Of a stretch of DNA of 55,230 nt, positions 8,782 through 16,897 are shown piece by piece. Within the stretch, counting starts at the first letter, position 1; each line of letters begins with the position of its first letter. The notes beneath the pieces were generated by a model. It did no database searches. It was not told where the DNA came from and saw only the letters and a program-made list of their open reading frames with translations. The stretch spans positions 1 through 55,230 of the forward strand of contig NZ_JAAGVY010000033.1 in assembly GCF_010686655.1 (NCBI RefSeq). Direction: 5' to 3'. This DNA comes from Cryomorpha ignava. GTDB lineage: Bacteria; Bacteroidota; Bacteroidia; Flavobacteriales_D; Cryomorphaceae. A program made the position numbers and the translations under genes.

Positions 8782-9780
8782 ATGGCATCAGATAAACGTA
8801 TAGGAGTAATTGGTGGAGGTTCTTGGGCTACGGCTTTGGCAAAAATTGTTTCTGACAGGAACGATACATTTAGCTGGTGGATGCGCAACCCCGAATCAGT
8901 AGAACACATTAAAAAGTATTACCACAATCCCAAGTATTTGCGGGCTGTAGAGTTTGATGTGGACAGAATTAATATCACTTCAAACGTTCAGGAAGTGGTA
9001 GAAAATTCTGATGTGCTTATCGTAGCCGTTCCATCTGCTTTTGTGCACGCATCGCTAAAAGACGTACCCAAAGAACTTTTTGAAGGGAAAATAATTTTCT
9101 CTGCGATTAAAGGGATAATTCCCGAAATTCAGTCTATTCCGGCGCGTTATTTCTTTAAAACCTTTGGCGTTCCATACGATAATATTGGAATAATTTGCGG
9201 CCCCTGTCACGCCGAAGAGGTAGCAATGGAGCGACTCTCGTACCTTACATGTGCAAGCATGAATGAAGAGAATGCGAAGCTTATGGCAGAAATGCTCTCT
9301 ACGCGCTACGTTAAAACTTCAACAAGCGACGATCTTTTTGGGGCTGAAATAGCTGCGATTTTAAAGAATATTTATGCCATTGCAGCCGGAGTTTGTGGCG
9401 GCCTTGGCTATGGCGATAATTTTCAAGCCGTTCTGCTTTCTGCGGCTATTATTGAAATGGAGCGTTTTCTTGACAAGCTAAACCCTTTTCACCGCGATGT
9501 GAAAGAACCGGCTTATCTGGGCGATTTGCTCGTAACGTCGTATTCAAAATTTTCAAGAAACAGGACTTTTGGCTACATGCTTGGTAAAGGATATTCTGCG
9601 AAAGCTGCCCAGCTAGAAATGGATATGATTGCCGAGGGATACTATGCCACGAAAAGTGTCTATGAAATGAACCACAAATTTGATGTGGATATGCCAATTG
9701 CAGATGCGGTTTACAATATAATTTACGAGCGTATTTCGCCGGTCATTGAAATTCGAATTTTGGCCGATACGCTGGGGTAG
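8782..9780 (+). CDS. gpsA: Glycerol-3-phosphate dehydrogenase [NAD(P)+]
   Basis: Reduces dihydroxyacetone phosphate to sn-glycerol-3-phosphate for phospholipid synthesis; cytosolic. It is 332 residues, the normal length. The nucleotide-binding loop is GVIGGGSWATALAKI (residues 8-22), followed by VPSAF and SAIKGI in the middle, and the catalytic lysine region IAAILKNIYAIAAGVCGGLGYGDN. The C-terminal domain carries the helix LEMDMIAEGYYATKSVYEM typical of GpsA. It is apparently monocistronic with its own promoter box. Confidence 0.95.
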   Translation: MASDKRIGVIGGGSWATALAKIVSDRNDTFSWWMRNPESVEHIKKYYHNPKYLRAVEFDVDRINITSNVQEVVENSDVLIVAVPSAFVHASLKDVPKELFEGKIIFSAIKGIIPEIQSIPARYFFKTFGVPYDNIGIICGPCHAEEVAMERLSYLTCASMNEENAKLMAEMLSTRYVKTSTSDDLFGAEIAAILKNIYAIAAGVCGGLGYGDNFQAVLLSAAIIEMERFLDKLNPFHRDVKEPAYLGDLLVTSYSKFSRNRTFGYMLGKGYSAKAAQLEMDMIAEGYYATKSVYEMNHKFDVDMPIADAVYNIIYERISPVIEIRILADTLG

Positions 9781-9932
9781 ATAAGTGCAGAATGCACGCA
9801 GTTGAGTTATCACAGAGAGATAAGTAGAGATTCAAAAGCGCTGAACTACGTTGATTTTTTCATCTTCAATTTTTCAAAATGGTTTTTATGGCTACTTTTA
9901 AAGCCAATCAGAGAAAATTTAAACTGCCCTTT

Positions 9933-11411
9933 ATGAAACAGAATTTAGATAGCAAGGATATTGAAGTCCTGCGAGCACGCGGAATTTCAGAGAAAAATTT
10001 TGAGGAATATTACGGGATTTTAAAGTCGGGCTATCCCTTCATTTCGCTGTCGGCCAACTGTGCTGCCGATAAAGAGATAAAGCGGTACAGTGAAAGTGAG
10101 AGCCGCGAGTTGCGAAATTTGTATAAAAACGAAGATCACCTCAAAGTATTGAAATTTGTGCCCGCCAGTGGTGCCGCCAGTCGAATGTTTAAAGATTTGT
10201 TTACAGCACTCGAAACCGGGAAATATGCCGAAAATGTAAATCAATTTTTTTCAACTTTAAAGGATTACGCTTTCGCGGAAGAATTACTTAAAAGAGCCGG
10301 ATTAGAACAAAAAGAAACATTCTCACCTGAAGAGAAAAAGAAGGTTTTAGAAACGATGCTTTTGCCGAAAGGCATGGATTATGGCGCTTTACCGAAAGGG
10401 ATAATCAAGTTTCACAAATACTGCGATGGGCATGTACGAACCGCCTTTGAAGAGCATTTTCACGAGGCGGCCATGTACGCTCAAAAAAACAATACATGCC
10501 ATTTGCATTTTACGGTGCCGGTAGATAATGTTGAGCTTGTTAATGCTCACTTACAAAGCCTGAATAAATGCCTAAGCAGAGAGTTTAATGCCACATTTAA
10601 TGTTGAAACGAGCATACAAAAAGCAAATACAGATACGCCGGCTATTTATGAAGATAGTGGCGAGTGGGTGCGCATTAATGAAACCGAATTTTTATTAAGA
10701 CCAGCAGGTCATGGCGCCCTTCTTGAGAACTTAAATGATCTTGACGGGGATATAATCTTTGTAAAAAACATTGATAATGTAGTACCCGACAGATTGAAAC
10801 CTATTACAGTTGAGTACAAGGAATTGCTTGCAGGAATGCTCTTAAAAGCACAGAAAGCTGTTTTTAAATTCCTGAATGCAATTGATAAAGATGACTTTGA
10901 TAAGAATGAATGTAGTGCATTCGTTTCAGAATGGTTTAACTATGACATTTCAAAACTAAGCCTTTTAGAGATTAAAACATTGCTCAACAGACCTATACGC
11001 GTTTGCGGGATGGTTAAGAATGAAGGTGAACCCGGTGGCGGGCCTTTTATTGTAAATGATGGAGATGGCATATCATCGCTGCAAATCGTAGAAGGAGCAC
11101 AAATTGATTCGAACGATTCAACACAGGCCAATATTGCCAAAACGGCTACCCATTTTAATCCGGTCGATTTGGTAGTTGGAATAAAAGATTACCGTGGAGA
11201 GAAGTTTAATTTACTGGATTTCAGAAACAACAATACCGGCATGGTGGTTAACAAAAACTATCAGGGTAGAAATATTCGCGCACTTGAGTTGCCTGGTCTT
11301 TGGAATGGCTCAATGCACTTTTGGAATACCATTTTTGTTGAGGTTCCAATCGAGACTTTCAATCCGGTAAAAACGGTATTTGATTTGACACGAGATACGC
11401 ATAGGGGCTAA
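9933..11411 (+). CDS. DUF4301 family protein
   Basis: I place the start at ATG 9933 (MKQNLDSKDIEVL), giving 492 residues; the frame is open from 9879, but the extra 18 residues do not look like a family N-terminus and overlap a TACTTTTA box at 9893-9900. The motif LKFVPASGAASRMFKDLF (about residues 70-87 from this start) is a phosphate-loop-like segment characteristic of DUF4301. The middle holds RPAGHGALLENLNDLDGDIIFVKNIDNV, which recalls nucleotidyltransferase or sugar-phosphate uridylyltransferase folds. No activity is established for this family that I know of. Cytosolic, no signal peptide. Confidence 0.85.
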   Translation: MKQNLDSKDIEVLRARGISEKNFEEYYGILKSGYPFISLSANCAADKEIKRYSESESRELRNLYKNEDHLKVLKFVPASGAASRMFKDLFTALETGKYAENVNQFFSTLKDYAFAEELLKRAGLEQKETFSPEEKKKVLETMLLPKGMDYGALPKGIIKFHKYCDGHVRTAFEEHFHEAAMYAQKNNTCHLHFTVPVDNVELVNAHLQSLNKCLSREFNATFNVETSIQKANTDTPAIYEDSGEWVRINETEFLLRPAGHGALLENLNDLDGDIIFVKNIDNVVPDRLKPITVEYKELLAGMLLKAQKAVFKFLNAIDKDDFDKNECSAFVSEWFNYDISKLSLLEIKTLLNRPIRVCGMVKNEGEPGGGPFIVNDGDGISSLQIVEGAQIDSNDSTQANIAKTATHFNPVDLVVGIKDYRGEKFNLLDFRNNNTGMVVNKNYQGRNIRALELPGLWNGSMHFWNTIFVEVPIETFNPVKTVFDLTRDTHRG

Positions 11412-11604
11412 AGGATTGATAGCGGATTTAATAGCAGCTAATTGAAAGTTTGTTCTTGCATAGGTAGTGAAAATAGCTGCCACTAATGTGGTTTGCGGCG
11501 TACAGAAGTTATGGCATCCATCTCCCACTTAGATAAAGGCCGCAATTACCCTGAACCGTAACAGAAACGTGATTCTTTCGTTTAAGGAAAGTCAATAACT
11601 CCCT

Positions 11605-12132
11605 ATGAAGTATATTACCTCCATATTCGTTCTCCTTATTTTTTCTTCAGCTTGCTCTACAAACGATAATGATCTGCCCGAAAAGGCAGGTAAAAACCAA
11701 GAACCAGAATTTGTTTTAGTAGATTTAAGTGAAGGGGGCGGATTACCACTTGTATTAAAGCTTGACCCTGGATCTTCAATTGAAATGGATGCGCGATGGA
11801 ATTCGGCATTTGGCAGAATGGAGCTTTCTAACGCGCACGGTGTGAGTATTTTTGTATTTGAAGATACACTTTCTTGTGCGTCAAAAAAAGAGGAGATAGA
11901 AGGTGGGATTTTTGATATTTCATATATCATTGAGACGGATACTTTAATCTTTTACAAATCTACACTGCCCGATGGATCAACTCCTTACTGGCACTTTTTT
12001 GCATCGTTTCCAATTGGGAATTCGCATTACGTTTTCGAAAACAATCCGCTGGTAGAGTGCACTGAGCATCAAATTAAAGCGATGACTGCCCTTGTGGGAA
12101 AGATTGGCGGATTAAAAAAGGAAGCACAATAA
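11605..12132 (+). CDS. Lipoprotein of unknown function
   Basis: A 175-residue predicted lipoprotein. MKYITSIFVLLIFSSACS is a classic short signal peptide with the lipobox SSAC (cysteine about residue 17), so it should be anchored at the periplasmic or outer membrane face. The mature part is a beta-rich domain; a phrase such as DTLIFYKSTLPDGSTPYWHF is visible, but I do not recognise a family. It is separated from the DUF4301 gene by 193 bp with no obvious terminator, and from the next gene by 64 bp that contains a full promoter, so it is likely its own unit. Confidence 0.7.
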   Translation: MKYITSIFVLLIFSSACSTNDNDLPEKAGKNQEPEFVLVDLSEGGGLPLVLKLDPGSSIEMDARWNSAFGRMELSNAHGVSIFVFEDTLSCASKKEEIEGGIFDISYIIETDTLIFYKSTLPDGSTPYWHFFASFPIGNSHYVFENNPLVECTEHQIKAMTALVGKIGGLKKEAQ

Positions 12133-12134
12133 GA

Positions 12135-12164
12135 TTGGACGGCATAAAAGAATTTGTATTTTTG
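12135..12164 (+). promoter_or_regulatory. Bacteroidota promoter, TTG-N19-TATTTTTG
   Basis: TTG at 12135-12137, a 19-bp spacer, and TATTTTTG at 12157-12164. This is a textbook -33/-7 pair, about 30 bp upstream of the ATG at 12197. It drives the secreted protein gene. Confidence 0.65.
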
Positions 12165-12196
12165 AGTGCCAAATATGTAGTGTTATCGATATTTAT

Positions 12197-12991
12197 ATGA
12201 AAAAATTCTCCAAGCTTATATTCCTTTTTGCAGCCGTTTTCATTTTTGAAAGTGCCCATGCACAGACTTTAGTTTTGGACGGTATCTATCAGGGAAAAGA
12301 CCTTTATATCAAAAACCCATTTTCTGGAAGTGGGGTTGGTTTTTGTGTCTTTGAAGTTTATGTAAATGGCGATTTAACCCGCGACGAGATCAATAGCAGC
12401 GCATTTGCGATAGATTTTAATATTCTCAATATTAAAGTCGGCGATCCAATCGAGGTTATTTTAAAGCATAAAAGAGGCTGCACCCCACTTATTCTCAACC
12501 CCGAATCTATTAAGCCGCACAGTACTTTTGAAGCTTCTGAAATCAAAGTAAGCAACAATATTCTAAGCTGGACAACGACCAAAGAAAGTGGATCGTTGCC
12601 ATATATCGTTGAGCAGTTTAGATGGAATAAGTGGGTAAAGGTTGGTGAAGTTGAAGGAGTAGGAACTGCAGAAAGCCATTCTTATAAATTTCAATTATCG
12701 CCTTACAGTGGAGAGAATAAAGCACGGGTAAAACAAATTGATTATTCTAATGAGCCGCGCTATTCTGAGGCTGTAACTTATGATCCCAAGGTTTCGAAAG
12801 TAACTTTTACGCCTACTAAAGTTGATGATACGATCAATTTTTCGGCCAATACGAGTTATGAAATATTCGATCTTTATGGGGTTTTGGTAAAAACCGGATA
12901 CGGCAGGTCTGTAGATGTTTCTAATCTCAATAAAGGAGAGTACTATTTAAATTACGACAGCTCTTTTGGTGAAACCTTTCGTAAAAAGTAA
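12197..12991 (+). CDS. Secreted protein with a degenerate sorting-domain-like C-terminus
   Basis: 264 residues with signal peptide MKKFSKLIFLFAAVFIFESAHAQ (cleavage after AHAQ). The N-terminal half (residues about 24-115) is a beta-sandwich-like domain with the conserved-looking VLDGIYQGKDLYIKNP. The C-terminal part, from about 215, reads YEIFDLYGVLVKTGYGRSVDVSNLNKGEYYLNY, which follows the strand pattern of T9SS type A sorting domains but ends in FRKK and is shorter. I have seen this architecture in Bacteroidota exported proteins, but its function is unknown. It has its own promoter. Confidence 0.75.
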   Translation: MKKFSKLIFLFAAVFIFESAHAQTLVLDGIYQGKDLYIKNPFSGSGVGFCVFEVYVNGDLTRDEINSSAFAIDFNILNIKVGDPIEVILKHKRGCTPLILNPESIKPHSTFEASEIKVSNNILSWTTTKESGSLPYIVEQFRWNKWVKVGEVEGVGTAESHSYKFQLSPYSGENKARVKQIDYSNEPRYSEAVTYDPKVSKVTFTPTKVDDTINFSANTSYEIFDLYGVLVKTGYGRSVDVSNLNKGEYYLNYDSSFGETFRKK

Positions 12992-13003
12992 TTATTTCCA
13001 GAT

Positions 13004-13633
13004 TTAAAATCCCTCCAGTATATCCCAAATTTCCTTGCCATTGGTGAGATGAAAAGCGGTAATTCCAAGTGAATTTGCTGTAGCAACGTGTACATCCGTA
13101 TCATCAATAAAGCATGTTTCTGCCGGTTGGAGGTTGTATTTATCCATCATTTTCATGAAAATATCAGCATTGGGTTTGCGCATATTTAGCTCATGGCTAT
13201 AGCCAATGCCTTCAAATAGTAAAAGAAAGTTGTTCCAACCTATGGCTTTGTCTATAATCTTTTCAAAAGCTTTTAAGTGAATAATATTGGTATTACTCAG
13301 CAGGAATAACCGGTAGCTTTTCGAAAGCTTCTTCAAATATTCAAAACGTTGGTTCGGAAAATCACCGAGTAGCGCACACCAGGCATCCATTATTTCTTGT
13401 GGTGATGCATCTTTAAATTCCTTGTTTATTTCGGATACGAAAACAGTTTCGGAAATAAAACCTTTTTCAAATTCTTGAAAAAAACCGGCCTGTACTTCTT
13501 TCGAAAATGCCTGTTCAGGATCTGCCATACCCAATGCCCTGAATGCTTCTACGGTTTTGTCATAATCGATATTGAGCAGTACCCCGCCCAGGTCGAATAT
13601 GATGTTTTTAATCTTTTCTTGTGCTTTTTCCAT
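13004..13633 (-). CDS. HAD-family hydrolase (phosphatase-like)
   Basis: 209 residues from ATG 13633, which is preceded by AGGTGGA at a good ribosome-binding distance; the frame is open eight codons further upstream. HAD motif I is IIFDLGGVLLNIDY (nucleophile D and, unusually for many HADs, G at the +2 position, as in the YihX/YjjG-like group), motif II is LFLLSNTN, the lysine is in MRKPNADIFMKMM, and motif III is CFIDDTDVHV. This is HAD subfamily IA, cap type C1. The DxG in place of DxD is seen in haloacid-dehalogenase and glucose-1-phosphatase-like members; the substrate cannot be read from sequence. It is convergent with the upstream secreted gene, 12 bp apart. Confidence 0.88.
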   Translation of the reverse strand: MEKAQEKIKNIIFDLGGVLLNIDYDKTVEAFRALGMADPEQAFSKEVQAGFFQEFEKGFISETVFVSEINKEFKDASPQEIMDAWCALLGDFPNQRFEYLKKLSKSYRLFLLSNTNIIHLKAFEKIIDKAIGWNNFLLLFEGIGYSHELNMRKPNADIFMKMMDKYNLQPAETCFIDDTDVHVATANSLGITAFHLTNGKEIWDILEGF

Positions 13634-13691
13634 TTTATTTCCACCTAGACTTTGCAAACAGCTAATAATCGCCTAATTTCGCAAAATAATT

Positions 13692-13765
13692 GGGGGATTA
13701 GCTCAGTTGGCTAGAGCGCTTCGCTGGCAGTGAAGAGGCCACCGGTTCGAATCCGGTATTCTCCA
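13692..13765 (+). tRNA. tRNA-Ala (anticodon GGC)
   Basis: 74 nt. The acceptor GGGGGAT pairs with ATTCTCC (two G-U pairs), with a D-arm GCTC/GAGC, anticodon stem CTTCG/TGAAG around loop CTGGCAG (anticodon GGC), and T-arm ACCGG/CCGGT with the canonical TTCGAAT loop. CCA is not encoded. A TAATTTCG box lies at 13674-13681. Confidence 0.95.
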
Positions 13766-13775
13766 CAAAACAAAA

Positions 13776-13797
13776 CCCCGTCTGATTTCAGACGGGG
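13776..13797. terminator. Bidirectional terminator between tRNA-Ala and the surface gene
   Basis: A perfect 10-bp stem CCCCGTCTGA/TCAGACGGGG with a 2-nt loop, preceded by AAAACAAAA and followed by a T-rich stretch, so it can serve the tRNA on plus and the surface gene on minus. An identical copy is at 16775-16796. Confidence 0.85.
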
Positions 13798-13820
13798 CTT
13801 ATCATTTTTATGAATATCTC

Positions 13821-16460
13821 TTAGTACTCTGGCTTTGTAGGTATGTAAATATCATCTCCTACTTGGTTAAACCCGGCACCGAGTATAGAGACATCAAATA
13901 TATTAATGACTCCATCACAATTTAGATCTGCAAGGAAATTAAAGCCCGGCGAGCCTGCCGTCTTGCCAAAAGATGCGCTAAATATAGAGAGGTCGAGAAC
14001 GTTAATTACATTGTTATTATTGATATCTCCCAATATAACCGGGCCGATGCTGATAAAATTGTTGCCGGCACTAAAGGAAACATCTTCTGTGAGAACCGCA
14101 AGAGCACCCTGTACTTTTGCTAAAATATTATAAGGGCCGGGGAGTAATTCCGGGCCGCTTATTGTAAATGTTCCATCTGGATTTAGGGTTGTGGTAATCT
14201 CACTTAAAGACCCCAATGAAAGGTCTAGCATCGAAATTTGTATTTCGCGTGCTGTGCAGTTATTGCTCCAGCCGGAGACTGTACCATTAAGGGTTATGGT
14301 TTCGGATGGGATATTTTCTATGCAAATATTGAATGTGCCTGTTAGAAAATTAGTTAATGAGTGAATTCTTAAATAATATGTGGTAAATGGGGTTACCGTC
14401 ATTAGATAAGGTTCATCCAAGAGACTAAGACAAAAAAGAGGTGTTGATGAACAACTTTCCGCAAAGGCACTTATTATCAAATCAGCGGCAGTGATACTAA
14501 TTAAATTTATGATTACTTCGCTATTGCTGCCGGAGTTGAATTTGTAATACACATCAGGAGATGTTTCTTCGCAACCATCAGTGTCTGAAGCAGAAGCACT
14601 ATAAGTGGTTCCTTGAACTTGATTGGCAGGACACGTCCATGAATAATTTACAGGAAGCATTATGGCATCAGTACAGTCGTCATTAGGCGGCGGACATAGC
14701 GATGAAGTAACGGAAATGCTAAATGTTCCGTCAGACCCGCTATAACCGTCAACTTGCACGAGATAAGCATCTCCCGGAGAATAAGAACCGCAGGGGAGGG
14801 TAATTTTTGACATAAGTCCATCACCTCCATCTTCATCACAAGCAATGACATTGCCTCCGCAGGCATCCATAACTTGTAGTTGGGAATCTGTTAAAGTACC
14901 GGCGAATGTTTGGATGGTTAAAATACCGGAAGAGGGTGCAGTAAAGTAAAACCACACATCATTAGTTGAAGCATTTTCACCACCATATCCGCAATCGATC
15001 AAAATGTCAGGACTGCTAGTAGCATTGAAGTTAGTAGCTTCTTGAGGGGGGGCGTTTATTAAAAGCTCAGATGCATCGTTACACTCGTCGTTAACCGGAG
15101 TTGCACAATCTTCTGTTGTAACAGAAATGGAGAACTCTCCTCTTGCACTCCCATACCCATCTACCTGAATATAATAAAGTGAAAAAGGAGTATAATTTTC
15201 ACAAGGGATTTCAATTCTGGACATCAAGCCCTCCCCACCATCATCATTGCAGAACAGCACATCACCGCCACATGCATCTAAAATGCGCAATTCCGAATCG
15301 TCCAATCCATCAAAACTCTCATCATTAAACGTTTCGATAATTATCTTTCCCGAAAGTGGAGAAGTAAATTTATACCAAACATCAGCATCACTAATTCCAT
15401 CACCGCAAGAGCCAAGAGGAATGGTACTTGGCGTAGCTCCATTATTATATCCACTAAGGACTTCTCCATTTACCGTAATGGGATACGCATCCACGCACTC
15501 ATCGTTTGGACGGGAAGGGCAATTAAAATGGATGGTAAAGTTCCCACCACCGCCGCTATTATTAGCGTCATAAGTCTGAACATAAATATATTGATCATCT
15601 GTAGAAACGAAAGTTCTGGACTCCATGGTTCCATTTCCGGATGTGAAGTTATTGCAATATAATTGAGTCAATGTGCCATCGCACGTCCCCGTGTACACAA
15701 CTAGAATAGGATCGTAATCGGCATCCCCATCCACTTCGATGTAATAAGCTGAAAGAGCAAAGGCGGGAAATTTATAGAATACATCATTATGAGACCCAAC
15801 CGTACACGTAGGTGTAGTGCTACTGACAGTAGCGCCGTAAGTAGTTCCATCCATTGGAATTCCACAATCTAAAAGCATAGCGGCACATGGATTATTGTTC
15901 GTAGGTGCTGGGGTATACTCAAGACTCCAATCAAATCCTGAAGTAGACCAACGATCATCCCATTGGATATAATACGTAGTTCCGCCCGTTACTGCAACGT
16001 TTTCTATTTTACTAGCGCGTCCAAAAAGATCAAAGAAACTATAGTTGCAAGCATCGTCATTACTCGCCACGCAGCTAATAGGTCCAAAACTGGTAAGCCC
16101 TGTAATTGGGCTGACAAAACAGAATCCTTTAAGTAAAGAGAGCCGCGTATTCGCACCACCCGAGCAAGAGCTAATAGTAATGGTTCCATTGGCAGGAGGG
16201 GTGTATTTATACCAATCGGCATTGGTAGCGTTTCCTGCAATAGGAAAAGAGCAATAATTAACGGCATTACCTCCAGTTGAGGGACCATTCGCTGTATAAC
16301 TACCGGGTTGAACTGCTACGGCGGTGCAAGCTGTGTTTCCTTGCGCAAATAAAGAGGTTGAATAAACAGCAATAGCTATAAATATGAAGCTTAAAGAAAT
16401 GAATTGGTAAGGAATAAAAGCCCTGCGGCATATTCCTGTTTTTGATACGATTAATTTCAT
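13821..16460 (-). CDS. Large secreted multidomain surface protein with dockerin-like C-terminus
   Basis: 879 residues, with a signal peptide ending in STSLFAQG (about residue 41). The body consists of five PPC-like beta-sandwich modules, each opening with a cysteine-containing NDxCxDA or NPCAAMLLDCG motif and carrying a VWYKFTSPLSG or DVFYKFPAFAL strand. Next comes a TLNGTVSGWSNNC linker module and a C-terminal pair of calcium-loop repeats, GDINNNNVINVLDLSIFSASF and ADLNCDGVINIFDVSILGAGF, as in type I dockerins. It has no T9SS type A tag; the chain ends GDDIYIPTKPEY. It is the first of three tandem paralogues on this strand. Likely extracellular or surface-bound; binding partner unknown, since no cohesin is visible here. 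Confidence 0.85.
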   Translation of the reverse strand: MKLIVSKTGICRRAFIPYQFISLSFIFIAIAVYSTSLFAQGNTACTAVAVQPGSYTANGPSTGGNAVNYCSFPIAGNATNADWYKYTPPANGTITISSCSGGANTRLSLLKGFCFVSPITGLTSFGPISCVASNDDACNYSFFDLFGRASKIENVAVTGGTTYYIQWDDRWSTSGFDWSLEYTPAPTNNNPCAAMLLDCGIPMDGTTYGATVSSTTPTCTVGSHNDVFYKFPAFALSAYYIEVDGDADYDPILVVYTGTCDGTLTQLYCNNFTSGNGTMESRTFVSTDDQYIYVQTYDANNSGGGGNFTIHFNCPSRPNDECVDAYPITVNGEVLSGYNNGATPSTIPLGSCGDGISDADVWYKFTSPLSGKIIIETFNDESFDGLDDSELRILDACGGDVLFCNDDGGEGLMSRIEIPCENYTPFSLYYIQVDGYGSARGEFSISVTTEDCATPVNDECNDASELLINAPPQEATNFNATSSPDILIDCGYGGENASTNDVWFYFTAPSSGILTIQTFAGTLTDSQLQVMDACGGNVIACDEDGGDGLMSKITLPCGSYSPGDAYLVQVDGYSGSDGTFSISVTSSLCPPPNDDCTDAIMLPVNYSWTCPANQVQGTTYSASASDTDGCEETSPDVYYKFNSGSNSEVIINLISITAADLIISAFAESCSSTPLFCLSLLDEPYLMTVTPFTTYYLRIHSLTNFLTGTFNICIENIPSETITLNGTVSGWSNNCTAREIQISMLDLSLGSLSEITTTLNPDGTFTISGPELLPGPYNILAKVQGALAVLTEDVSFSAGNNFISIGPVILGDINNNNVINVLDLSIFSASFGKTAGSPGFNFLADLNCDGVINIFDVSILGAGFNQVGDDIYIPTKPEY

Positions 16461-16689
16461 GGTTGGATTGGTTTTAGCACCGAAATCACACGAGTAATAA
16501 AAGTGGAGAATGCGGGTTTTAGTTGGTTGAATTAATTGGTTTGCGGATTCAGTGTTTCAGCTGAAACTATGCCAAATCTAAAGCTAATTTCGATGAGATC
16601 CTTAAAAATATTGATAAATCAATAAATAAACACGATAAACTATATTTTTCTAATTTTCATTTCTTATTACCTGAAAAAAGTTGTTTGAT

Positions 16690-16764
16690 TTGGGATTAGC
16701 TCAGTTGGCTAGAGCGTCCCGCTTTTTGGCGGGAAGGCCACCGGTACGAATCCGGTATTCTCCA
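16690..16764 (+). pseudogene. tRNA-Ala pseudogene
   Basis: A degenerate duplicate of the tRNA at 13692. The D-arm and T-stem are intact, but the first two acceptor pairs are lost (TT opposite CC). The T-loop reads TACGAAT instead of TTCGAAT, and the anticodon arm is replaced by TCCCG/CGGGA around an 8-nt loop CTTTTTGG, one base too long. It is therefore unlikely to be charged or functional. Confidence 0.85.
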
Positions 16765-16897
16765 CAAAACAAAACCCCGTCTGATTTCAGACGGGGCTTA
16801 TCATTTTTATGAATATCTCTTAGTACTCTGGCTTTGTAGGTATGTAAATATCATCTCCTACTTGGTTAAACCCGGCACCGAGTATAGAGACATCAAA
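16692..16897. repeat. Segmental duplication of the tRNA-terminator-gene 3' end
   Basis: This copies 13694-13898 (offset 2998-2999). It covers the tRNA, the terminator and the last codons of the surface gene (GAGFNQVGDDIYIPTKPEY). From about 16742 to 16897 the two copies are nearly base-identical, while the sequence on either side diverges, so the segment moved or was converted recently. Confidence 0.85.
16775..16796. terminator. Second copy of the CCCCGTCTGA terminator
   Basis: The same perfect 10-bp stem as at 13776-13797, carried in the duplicated segment. It would terminate the broken surface gene on the minus strand. Confidence 0.8.

Noticed and set aside
16690-16764. Second tRNA considered as a functional tRNA-Lys (TTT in the loop)
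   Set aside because: The loop is 8 nt, the acceptor end is mispaired and the T-loop is mutated; the rest is an Ala copy.
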